NCBI RefSeq assembly: GCF_004765605.1
Contig: NZ_SRLC01000001.1
Coordinates: forward strand, 3,080,401-3,144,400
From: Hymenobacter aquaticus
Lineage (GTDB): Bacteria > Bacteroidota > Bacteroidia > Cytophagales > Hymenobacteraceae
Direction of reading: 5' to 3'
DNA: 64,000 nt
Of the stretch, positions 1-7,111 are shown in pieces (the stretch's first letter is position 1; each line of letters starts with the position of its first letter). The notes under the pieces were generated by a model. It saw only the letters and a program-made list of their open reading frames with translations, did not search any database and was not told where the DNA came from. A program made the translations under genes and the position numbers.

Positions 1-283
1 ATAAACTAGTTTACATTATAAACCATACTACGCCACAAACTTTTTTTTTCCAGAGTGACGCCCTAATGCTCCGCAAATAGTTGTTTTTCAACCGGGATGC
101 CTGCTGCACTAGCCGGCCGCAACCAGTGCGGCGGCCTGGTAGCGCGGCGCCGGCTACGGCCACGGCCGGTTTAGCTGCCGCCTTTCCGCCGGAGGGCCCG
201 ACGTTGCCGCTTCCGTAGCCGGGGAGGAAATCTTGTATATTTAGGAGCAAAAATTCCTTCCCTCCCCTTTTTCATTGAATTGC
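1..283. other. Intergenic region upstream of the permease
   Basis: I see no convincing gene here. There is a T-rich run near 42-50. A 10-bp inverted repeat (CCGGCTACGG at 150-159, CCGTAGCCGG at 213-222) could form a hairpin ending an upstream transcript. The sequence TATATTTA near 236-243 is one base from the Bacteroidota -7 consensus TAnnTTTG and may belong to the permease promoter. Confidence 0.4.
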
Positions 284-1570
284 ATGAGTACGAAGTTGCG
301 TCTCACTATCCTGAGCTTCTTACAGTTTTTTATCTGGGGCTCGTGGCTGATAACCATTGGCGCGTACTGGTTCCAGACCAAGCAGTGGTCGGGGGCCCAG
401 TTTGGGGCCATTTTCTCGACCATGGGCATTGCGTCGATTTTTATGCCCTCCCTGATGGGTATCGTGGCCGATAAGTGGGTCAATGCCGAAAAGCTGTACG
501 GGGGCCTGCACATCCTGGGCGGCATCGTGCTCTGCGCCGTGCCGCTGGTCACCGACCCCGGCACCATGTTCTGGGTGATGCTGCTGAACATGATTTTCTA
601 CATGCCCACGCTGGCCCTTTCCATTGCCGTATCCTACTCGGTGCTGAAAAAAGAAGGCTTCGACGTGGTAAAGGCCTACCCACCCATCCGGGTGTGGGGC
701 ACCATCGGCTTCATCGTGGCCATGTGGACGGTGAGCCTGCTGGGCTTCGAGAAATCGGCCAGCCAGTTCTACGTGGCGGCCGGCGCGGCCATTCTGCTGG
801 GCTTGTATTCCTTCACGCTGCCCGCCTGCCCGCCCCAGTCTACCAACACCTCCAGCCAAAGCCTGATGGAAGTATTGGGCCTGAAGTCGTTTGCCATTCT
901 GCGCGACCCGAAGATGCTGACCTTCTTCCTGTTTGCCCTCTTGCTGGGCGCGGCCCTGCAGCTGACCAACGCCTACGGCGACACCTTCCTGCACGATTTC
1001 GATAAGAACCCGCTGTACCAGGACACCCTGACGGTGAAGTATCCGGCCATCATCATGTCGCTTTCCCAGATTTCGGAGACGCTGTTTATTCTGGCTATTC
1101 CCTTCTTCCTGCGCCGCTTCGGCATCAAGCAGGTAATGTTTTTCAGCATGATAGCCTGGGTGCTGCGCTTTGGCCTGTTCGCCTACGGCAACCCCGGCGG
1201 GGGCCTCTGGATGATTATCCTGTCCTGCATCGTCTACGGCATGGCCTTCGACTTCTTCAACATCTCCGGCTCGCTGTTCGTCGAAACCCAGACGGCGCCC
1301 TCCATCCGGGCCAGCGCTCAGGGTCTGTTCATGATGATGACCAACGGCTTCGGGGCCGTACTGGGCAGCTCCGTCAGCGGCATCGTCATCGAGCAGTACT
1401 TCACGGCCGCCGATGGCGTCACCAAGGACTGGCACAGCATCTGGCTGGCCTTTGCCCTCTACGCGCTGGTTATTGCGGTGCTGTTCGTGCTCATCTTCAA
1501 GCACAAGCACGACCCGCACGCCGTGCAGGAGCCGCACACCGAGCCCCTGCTGACGGTGGAAAATGCCTAG
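284..1570 (+). CDS. Nucleoside:H+ symporter, NupG-type MFS permease
   Basis: Predicted inner-membrane transporter of 428 residues with about 12 membrane segments, matching the major facilitator nucleoside permease (NupG/XapB) group. That group imports nucleosides with protons. The N-terminus (LSFLQFFIWGSWLITIGAYW) and the segment around WGTIGFIVAMW are typical of these proteins in Bacteroidota. I chose the ATG at 284; an in-frame TTG nine bases earlier is possible but less likely. The gene stands alone and ends at a bidirectional terminator shared with ndk. Ndk also handles nucleotides, but nothing in the sequence ties the two genes together. The exact substrate is inferred from family only. 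Confidence 0.85.
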   Translation: MSTKLRLTILSFLQFFIWGSWLITIGAYWFQTKQWSGAQFGAIFSTMGIASIFMPSLMGIVADKWVNAEKLYGGLHILGGIVLCAVPLVTDPGTMFWVMLLNMIFYMPTLALSIAVSYSVLKKEGFDVVKAYPPIRVWGTIGFIVAMWTVSLLGFEKSASQFYVAAGAAILLGLYSFTLPACPPQSTNTSSQSLMEVLGLKSFAILRDPKMLTFFLFALLLGAALQLTNAYGDTFLHDFDKNPLYQDTLTVKYPAIIMSLSQISETLFILAIPFFLRRFGIKQVMFFSMIAWVLRFGLFAYGNPGGGLWMIILSCIVYGMAFDFFNISGSLFVETQTAPSIRASAQGLFMMMTNGFGAVLGSSVSGIVIEQYFTAADGVTKDWHSIWLAFALYALVIAVLFVLIFKHKHDPHAVQEPHTEPLLTVENA

Positions 1571-1636
1571 CCCCCGCGGCTGCATCGGCCGGAAAGGCAC
1601 AAAGTCAGTATATAATCAGTTTAAAACTGGTATATG

Positions 1637-1673
1637 AAAAAACCCGCTCGGCAGGCTGCCGAGCGGGTTTTTT
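1637..1673. terminator. Bidirectional intrinsic terminator
   Basis: A perfect stem (AAAAAACCCGCTCGGCA paired with its complement) has an A run on one side and a T run on the other. It therefore works in both directions, ending the permease from the left and ndk from the right. Confidence 0.9.
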
Positions 1674-1695
1674 AGCGTTAATCAGGCTTGGCCGC

Positions 1696-2115
1696 TTAGA
1701 ACTGCTCGTCGGCCGAGAAGTAGAAGTCGCCTTCGATCTGAGCGTTTTCGTCCGAGTCCGAGCCGTGTACGGCGTTGGCTTCGATGCTCTTGGCGTATTT
1801 CTTCCGGATGGTGCCTTCGGCGGCCTGGGCGGGGTTGGTGGCGCCAATCAGGGTGCGGAAATCAGCCACGGCGTTGTCCTTCTCCAGGATGGCGGCTACG
1901 ATGGGGCCCGACGACATGTACTTCACCAGGTCGCCGTAGAAGGGGCGCTCCTTGTGCACGGCGTAGAATTCGCCGGCGCGTTCGGCGCTCAGCTGGACTT
2001 TTTTCAGGGATACGATGCGGAAGCCACCCTCTTCGATCATCTGCAGGATGCCACCAATGTGGTTGTCCTGCACCGCGTCGGGCTTAATCATCGTGAACGT
2101 GCGGTTAGTTGCCAT
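1696..2115 (-). CDS. ndk: Nucleoside diphosphate kinase
   Basis: A 139-residue enzyme, the usual length for the family. It moves the gamma phosphate from ATP to nucleoside diphosphates through a phosphohistidine. The N-terminal [11 protein letters not shown] motif and the active-site NAVHGSDS motif (His117) are intact. The ATG at 2115 is the start, because a TAnnTTTG promoter box lies at 2191-2198 and any longer reading would begin inside it. The gene is monocistronic and ends at the terminator centred near 1655. Confidence 0.97.
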   Translation of the reverse strand: MATNRTFTMIKPDAVQDNHIGGILQMIEEGGFRIVSLKKVQLSAERAGEFYAVHKERPFYGDLVKYMSSGPIVAAILEKDNAVADFRTLIGATNPAQAAEGTIRKKYAKSIEANAVHGSDSDENAQIEGDFYFSADEQF

Positions 2116-2190
2116 TCGGGAGATTTTTATGAAGTTGTGAAAGTTGAAAGCAAGGAAATGCCGAGCTAGCCGCCGGGCAGATAACGGCCG

Positions 2191-2198
2191 CAAAAGTA
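2191..2198 (-). promoter_or_regulatory. Candidate -7 promoter box of ndk
   Basis: On the minus strand the sequence reads TACTTTTG, an exact match to the Bacteroidota -7 consensus TAnnTTTG. A TTG lies about 22 bases upstream. It sits about 76 bases before the ndk start codon. Confidence 0.55.
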
Positions 2199-2521
2199 GC
2201 CGAATCTTCCCAGTTCAGTACAATACTCCGCAAATTACAGCCGCCGCCGAAGCCCCCCGGGCCAGTTGGTTCCGACTTTTCTTTCGGTCTCGCTGGTCTC
2301 TTTCACCGGAACCGAATGAGGCTTAAACGCCCGCCAACGCTCTTTTATCGGGCTCGGCCGCTACGACTTATCCCCCATTAGGTTGCCTCGTTCGGGCCTC
2401 AACGAACCCAAAGCCCGGCAAGCTTTGTTAGGGCCTCGGCGATTATCTGCGGAATATTTCCGACTTTTGCCGCCTTGCTTCCGGCCTAAACCGCCGAATT
2501 TCAGCCACCTATCAGTAGGCA
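2199..2521. other. Divergent intergenic region between ndk and nrnA
   Basis: This gap of just over 300 bases separates two divergent genes. Apart from upstream promoter sequence for ndk I see no gene, repeat or strong hairpin. A GACTTTTG at about 2462-2469 is one base from TAnnTTTG and could serve nrnA. Confidence 0.4.
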
Positions 2522-3565
2522 ATGTCCACTATCAGCGACCTGAAGGAGCTGCTCGCGCAGCCCCGGCAGATTTTCATCACCACGCACCACAAGCCCGATG
2601 CCGACGCGCTGGGCTCTTCCCTGGGTCTGGCGGGCTACCTCCGCAAAAAGGGACACCACGTCACCGTCGTCACGCCTTCCGACTACCCGAGCTTCCTGGC
2701 CTGGATGCCGGGCAACGACGAGGTAATCGTGTACGACGCCCGGCAGAACGACGCGCAGGTCCGCGAGATTATCGGCACGGCCGAAGTCATTTTCTGCCTC
2801 GACTTCAGCTGCCTGGGCCGCATCAACGAGATGGGCGAGTACATCCGCACCGCGCCCGGCACCAAGGTGCTGATCGACCATCACCTGGAGCCCGAGCAGT
2901 TTGCCGACCTCGACTTCTCGAACCCTAAGGCCGCCGCGACGGCCGAGCTGGTGTTCGAGGTAATCCGGGACCTGGGCGACCAGGACATGATTGACGTGGG
3001 CATCGGCGAGAGCCTCTACGCCGGTATTATGACCGACACGGGCTCGTTTCGCCACCCCAGCACCTCGCGCAACGTGCACCTCATTATTGCCGAGCTGCTC
3101 AACGCCGGCATCGACCTCTCGTCGGTACACCGCCGCATCTACGACTCGCACTCCGAAATGCGCCTGCGCTTCCTGGGCTTCGTGCTCAAGGATAAGCTGG
3201 TGGTGCTGCGCGAGTACAACACGGCCTACATTGCCATTACCCAGGACGAGCTGCGCCAGTACCAGTCCAAAACCGGGGATACCGAGGGCCTGGTCAACTT
3301 CGCGCTCAGCATCGAGGGCGTCGTGTTTGCCGCCGTGCTCATCGACCGGGGCCAGGCCGTGAAGATTTCCTTCCGCTCCGTCGGCGACTTCTCCGTGAAC
3401 GAGTTTGCCCGCAAGAATTTCAACGGCGGCGGCCATCATAATGCGGCCGGTGGCATCAGCTACGAGGCCCTGGAGCCCACGGTGCAGCGTTTTCTCTCGC
3501 TGCTGCCCCAGTATCAGACCCAGCTTGTGACGGCCCCCTTGGCGGTTGCGCCCCCTTCGGTGTAA
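2522..3565 (+). CDS. nrnA: Bifunctional oligoribonuclease / PAP phosphatase, DHH family
   Basis: A 347-residue cytosolic phosphoesterase. NrnA proteins degrade nano-RNAs of 2-5 nucleotides and convert 3'-phosphoadenosine 5'-phosphate to AMP. The metal-binding motifs are visible: THHKPDADALGS near residues 21-32, the DHH triad at 119-121, and the DHHA1 substrate loop FNGGGHHNAAGG near residue 300. Length fits the family (about 310-345). The ATG at 2522 follows a short leader. The FKBP array begins 38 bases downstream, so cotranscription is possible. Confidence 0.92.
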   Translation: MSTISDLKELLAQPRQIFITTHHKPDADALGSSLGLAGYLRKKGHHVTVVTPSDYPSFLAWMPGNDEVIVYDARQNDAQVREIIGTAEVIFCLDFSCLGRINEMGEYIRTAPGTKVLIDHHLEPEQFADLDFSNPKAAATAELVFEVIRDLGDQDMIDVGIGESLYAGIMTDTGSFRHPSTSRNVHLIIAELLNAGIDLSSVHRRIYDSHSEMRLRFLGFVLKDKLVVLREYNTAYIAITQDELRQYQSKTGDTEGLVNFALSIEGVVFAAVLIDRGQAVKISFRSVGDFSVNEFARKNFNGGGHHNAAGGISYEALEPTVQRFLSLLPQYQTQLVTAPLAVAPPSV

Positions 3566-3603
3566 CTTGCCCCACATTCAATTTTTCCAACCCTTCCCTT
3601 TTC

Positions 3604-4557
3604 ATGTTTCTTCAACGCAATTTTCTGAGCCTGGCCCTTGCTGCCGGCGTTCTGGGCCTGGCCTCCTGCAACAAGGGCGGCGGTGACTTTACCAAAACCA
3701 AATCGGGCATCGAGTACAAAGTCTTCAAAAACGAAGGTGGCAAGTACAGCGACCGGTCGGTAGCCGCCGAGGGCGACGCTACTTACAAAGACCGGTTGGG
3801 CAAGATTCTGGCGCTGAACGTGGAATACCGCACGGCCAAGGACTCGGTGCTGTTCAACTCGCGCAAGCAGCAGGGCATCCCGATGCGCATCAAGCTGCAG
3901 GAAGTAACCACCAAGGGTGGCATTGAAGAAGCCCTGGCCCTGCTCCAGCCCGGCGACTCGGCCGTGTTCAAGTTCAACGTGGACACCATCTTCGCCAAGT
4001 CGTTCAAGCAGCCCGTGCCGCCGTTCATGAAGAAGGCCGGCAACACGATGACCATGTACGTGAAGGCCGAAAAGCTCCAGACTGAAGAGGAGGCCAAAGC
4101 CGCCCAGCAGACGGAGATGGAAGCCCAGCAGAAGAAAATGATGGCCTACGCCGAGCAGCAGCTCAAGAAGGACGACGTGATTCTGCAGGAGTACATCAAG
4201 AAAAACAACCTGACGGCCCAGAAAGACCCGTCGGGCGTGTACTATGTGATAACCAAACCCGGCGCCGGCGCTAAGCCCACCTCCGGCCAGACGGTTTCGG
4301 TGCTTTACAAGGGCACGCTGCTCGACGGCAAGGTGTTCGACTCGTCGGAAAAAATGGGCAATAAGCCAATCGAGTTTCCGCTGGGCGTCGGCCAGGTGAT
4401 TCCGGGCTGGGACAAGGGCATTGCCCTGCTCAACAAGGGCGCCAAGGCTACCCTGCTGATTCCTTCGTCGCTGGCCTACGGGCAGCGCGGCGCCGGCGCC
4501 GACATTCCGGCCGACGCGCCCCTGCGTTTCGACGTGGAACTCGTGGATGTTAAGTAG
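3604..4557 (+). CDS. FKBP-type peptidyl-prolyl isomerase lipoprotein with two FKBP-like domains
   Basis: A 317-residue protein with a lipoprotein signal (LGLASC, acylated Cys about residue 20), so it is probably anchored in the periplasm. The C-terminal third is a canonical FKBP domain (GQTVSVLYKGTLLDGKVFDS, VIPGWDKGI, SSLAYGQRG). Residues of about 30-160 form a degenerate FKBP-like domain without the catalytic aromatics, followed by a charged Q/K-rich linker. This resembles the tandem arrangement of other Bacteroidota FKBP lipoproteins; GldI is a relative by family, but identity with it is not shown. First of four consecutive FKBP genes. Confidence 0.88.
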   Translation: MFLQRNFLSLALAAGVLGLASCNKGGGDFTKTKSGIEYKVFKNEGGKYSDRSVAAEGDATYKDRLGKILALNVEYRTAKDSVLFNSRKQQGIPMRIKLQEVTTKGGIEEALALLQPGDSAVFKFNVDTIFAKSFKQPVPPFMKKAGNTMTMYVKAEKLQTEEEAKAAQQTEMEAQQKKMMAYAEQQLKKDDVILQEYIKKNNLTAQKDPSGVYYVITKPGAGAKPTSGQTVSVLYKGTLLDGKVFDSSEKMGNKPIEFPLGVGQVIPGWDKGIALLNKGAKATLLIPSSLAYGQRGAGADIPADAPLRFDVELVDVK

Positions 4558-4579
4558 GTAACCCTGCGTTACGTACCCG

Positions 4580-4625
4580 AGCCGCCGTGCTTGCGCCCTG
4601 GGGCCGGGCGCGGCGGCTTTTTTAT
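4580..4625 (+). terminator. Intrinsic terminator after the first FKBP gene
   Basis: AGCCGCCG pairs with CGGCGGCT around an inner GCGCCC/GGGCGC stem, followed by seven Ts. It may attenuate rather than fully stop transcription into the next FKBP gene. Confidence 0.75.
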
Positions 4626-4638
4626 TCGGCACTGGCTT

Positions 4639-5145
4639 ATGCTTCAGCTCATTTCTTTCCGCCGCCCCGCCCGCCAGCTTCTGGTGGCCGCCCTGGGCGC
4701 GCTCAGCCTGCTTGCCGCCTGCCAGAAGGACGACGAGAAGGACTACACTCAAATCGACGAGGGAATCATCAAGCAGTACGTGGCCGACAACAAGCTGACC
4801 GACGCGCAGCGCCAGTCCTCCGGCCTGTACTTTGTTCCGACCACCACCACGACCGGCGTGCAACCGAAGAGGGGGCAAACTGTCTCCGTAAAATACACGG
4901 GCTACCTGCTCAACGGAACCATCTTCGATGCCTCCGCCCGGCACAACTACGGCGCGCCTTTCCAGTTTGAGCTGGGCAAGGGCCAGGTAATCAAAGGCTG
5001 GGACGAAGGCATCGGGCTGATGACCAAGGGCAGCAAAGCCATGCTGCTGGTACCCTCGGCCCTGGGCTACGGCTCGCAGGCCGCCGGCCCCATTCCGGCC
5101 AACAGCGTGACCCGCTTCGACGTGGAGCTGGTAGACGTGCAATAA
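4639..5145 (+). CDS. FKBP-type peptidyl-prolyl isomerase lipoprotein
   Basis: A 168-residue protein with signal peptide and lipobox (LSLLAAC). It has a short helical stretch containing IDEGIIKQYV and one complete FKBP domain (GQTVSVKYTGYLLNGTIFDA, VIKGWDEGI, SALGYGSQA). It is predicted to be a periplasmic membrane-anchored folding catalyst. The ATG at 4639 is preferred over an upstream GTG/TTG reading because those codons lie inside the terminator hairpin. The IDxxIIxxY stretch is shared with the next gene, pointing to duplication. Confidence 0.88.
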   Translation: MLQLISFRRPARQLLVAALGALSLLAACQKDDEKDYTQIDEGIIKQYVADNKLTDAQRQSSGLYFVPTTTTTGVQPKRGQTVSVKYTGYLLNGTIFDASARHNYGAPFQFELGKGQVIKGWDEGIGLMTKGSKAMLLVPSALGYGSQAAGPIPANSVTRFDVELVDVQ

Positions 5146-5150
5146 GACCC

Positions 5151-5170
5151 GGAGCCGGCACTCCTTTTTT
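5151..5170 (+). terminator. Weak intrinsic terminator
   Basis: A short GGAG/CTCC stem is followed directly by a run of seven Ts after the second FKBP gene. The stem is only four to five base pairs. Confidence 0.35.
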
Positions 5171-5196
5171 TCAATACAAAGACCAAGGTGAAAGAG

Positions 5197-5748
5197 ATGA
5201 AAAATTTACTGTCGCACTCGCTCGTTACGCGGCTGACTGTTCTGCTCCTGGCAGTAGCGCCCGTATTTTCGGCCTGCAACACGGAAACCGACGCCGTAAA
5301 ACAAGCCCGGGAGCACGAAGAAGAGTACAAAAAGATTGATGACGCCCTGATTCAGGACTACTTCACGCGGCACGGCATCACCAGCAGCAACTACCAGCGC
5401 ACCGACGAGGGCCTCTACATCATCAACGTGAAGGAAGGCGCCGGCAACCTCATCGTGAAAGGCAACACGGTGCAGGTGAAGTACATCGGCAAGTACATTA
5501 AGAAGGAATACGAGGACGTGGTATTCGACAAATCCTACGGCAACCGCACCATCTGCGAGTGCACCGAGGTCATCGTGGGCAGCAACAACGTTATCCAGGG
5601 TTGGGAAAAAGTGTTGCTCCGCATGAAGCCCGGCGACCAGAAGCGCGTGTTTATTCCCTCCTACCTGGCCTACGGGCAGTACGGCAAGAACCCGATTCCC
5701 GGCGACGAGCCCCTGCAGTTCGACATGGAAATTGCCAACGTCAAGTAA
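5197..5748 (+). CDS. FKBP-type peptidyl-prolyl isomerase lipoprotein
   Basis: About 183 residues with lipoprotein signal (VFSAC). It has an N-terminal helical segment (EEEYKKIDDALIQDYFTRHG) and an FKBP domain in which GxxVxVKYIGKYI, VIQGWEKVL and SYLAYGQYG are recognisable. A loop insertion around residues 115-130 holds two cysteines (ICEC), unlike its neighbours. GTG at 5188 in the same frame is an alternative start; I prefer ATG at 5197. Third member of the array, 15 bases before the fourth. Confidence 0.87.
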   Translation: MKNLLSHSLVTRLTVLLLAVAPVFSACNTETDAVKQAREHEEEYKKIDDALIQDYFTRHGITSSNYQRTDEGLYIINVKEGAGNLIVKGNTVQVKYIGKYIKKEYEDVVFDKSYGNRTICECTEVIVGSNNVIQGWEKVLLRMKPGDQKRVFIPSYLAYGQYGKNPIPGDEPLQFDMEIANVK

Positions 5749-5763
5749 GCACCCCAGTACCAG

Positions 5764-6231
5764 ATGACCCTAACGCGCGTCCGGCACCTGTTTCTGTACC
5801 TGCTGGTGCTGCTGAGCGGCCCGCTGGCCGGGCACGCGCAGCAGCGGCCGGCCGTGGCCGATACTGCGCTGCAGCAGAAAACGGCCAGTGGCGTGCGCTA
5901 CACCATCCGGCAGCTGGGCACCGGTGCCAAAGCCCAAACCGGCGACCGGATGCTGGTGCACTACACGGGCTTTCTGCCCGACGGCCACATCTTCGACTCG
6001 TCGGTGGCGCAGGGCCGGCCGCTGCGCCTGAAGGTGGGCACCGGCGACGTTATTCCGGGTTGGGATGAGATACTGCCGCTGCTGCCCGCCGGCAGCCGGG
6101 CCCGCGTCTGGATACCGGCCGCGCTGGCCTACGGCAGCACCGGCGTCCGCAACCCCGACGACGACACCCAGTTTACCGTGCCGCCCGACACGAATCTGAT
6201 TTTCGAGCTGGAGGTGGTGAAGGTCCGCTAA
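5764..6231 (+). CDS. FKBP-type peptidyl-prolyl isomerase, secreted
   Basis: A 155-residue protein with a cleavable signal peptide (ending around GHAQQ) and no lipobox cysteine, so it should be soluble in the periplasm or secreted, unlike the three upstream FKBPs. The FKBP core is complete: GDRMLVHYTGFLPDGHIFDS, VIPGWDEIL, AALAYGSTG. It ends at a strong terminator that also serves recO on the opposite strand. Confidence 0.88.
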   Translation: MTLTRVRHLFLYLLVLLSGPLAGHAQQRPAVADTALQQKTASGVRYTIRQLGTGAKAQTGDRMLVHYTGFLPDGHIFDSSVAQGRPLRLKVGTGDVIPGWDEILPLLPAGSRARVWIPAALAYGSTGVRNPDDDTQFTVPPDTNLIFELEVVKVR

Positions 6232-6250
6232 TTCCCGGCCAATCCGAAAC

Positions 6251-6290
6251 GAAGAGCGCCTGCCGATTCCGGCAGGCGCTCTTTGTTTTT
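6251..6290. terminator. Bidirectional intrinsic terminator
   Basis: AGAGCGCCTGCCG pairs perfectly with its complement around a four-base loop (ATTC) and is followed by CTTTGTTTTT. It lies between the convergent FKBP array and recO. Confidence 0.88.
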
Positions 6291-6304
6291 AGCCAGGGGG
6301 GTAC

Positions 6305-7024
6305 CTACTCGGCCAGTACTTCCGACAGAATATCCAGGGAGCGAATCTCGCCCAGCTTTTCGATGTGCAGCTGGTAGTAGCGCACCACCACGTCGAGCAG
6401 CTCGCGGCGCACCCGGCCGTTGGGAATCGTGACCTGGTCGGGGGTGTGCAGCAGCTCGTCGAAATACTGGTCGAACTCGCGGAAGCGCAGCGCGGCTGGG
6501 CCGGTGGCGTTGGCCGTAGCCGGGGCTGCCGAGGCAAACGCCACCTGGCTGGTCAGCTCCTCCCCCGACTCGATGCCGAAGCCCAGGTAGCTGGCAAACT
6601 GCAGCAGGAAAATCAGGGCGAAGTTCTCGAAGCCGGCTTTCTGCTGGTCGAAACGCGTGATGGAGTCGTAGAGAAACTCGAACAGGGGCTCGTTTTCCTC
6701 TTCTTCGAGCAGGGTGCGGCTCACCACTTCCGACAGAAACAGCACCACGCTGCTCTTGTGCACGTCGTAGGGCAGGGTGCTGAAGGGCACCGCGCACCGG
6801 TACTCCGACAAGCGCGTGATGCCGCCCTGCCGCGAGGTATAGGCCACCAGATCGAGCAGGGTGAAGGGCTGAAACAGGGCAATGCGCCCCGGCGGCTTGG
6901 CCTTGCGCACTCCGTTGATGATGTAGGTCTGCAAGCCCAGCCGCTCGGTGTAGATGCGGGCAATAATGGACGTTTCGCGGTACTTGATATAGTTCAGGAC
7001 AATGCCCCGGGTCTTGATCAGCAT
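6305..7024 (-). CDS. recO: DNA repair protein RecO
   Basis: A 239-residue protein that in RecFOR repair loads RecA onto SSB-coated single-stranded DNA. The N-terminal OB-fold is recognisable by MLIKTRGIVLNYIKYRETS and by the NGVRKAK segment. The helical C-terminal domain lacks an obvious zinc-cysteine cluster, as in other Bacteroidota RecO. The ATG at 7024 matches the family N-terminus; an upstream in-frame ATG at 7063 would add an unconserved extension. It follows the PorZ-like gene by 87 bases on the same strand. Confidence 0.92.
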   Translation of the reverse strand: MLIKTRGIVLNYIKYRETSIIARIYTERLGLQTYIINGVRKAKPPGRIALFQPFTLLDLVAYTSRQGGITRLSEYRCAVPFSTLPYDVHKSSVVLFLSEVVSRTLLEEEENEPLFEFLYDSITRFDQQKAGFENFALIFLLQFASYLGFGIESGEELTSQVAFASAAPATANATGPAALRFREFDQYFDELLHTPDQVTIPNGRVRRELLDVVVRYYQLHIEKLGEIRSLDILSEVLAE

Positions 7025-7111
7025 AAGAAAAAGCGGGTAGTGGCGCCAGGCGCAACGCTGCAATAGAACACGAGGCGGCGGCGAATAACTCCCGCCGCCG
7101 GGCCCGGCCGG

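Noticed and set aside
320..1600. Long minus-strand open frame opposite the permease
   Set aside because: Low-complexity His/Gln/Gly/Arg-rich translation without any family signal; it mirrors codon bias of the real plus-strand gene.
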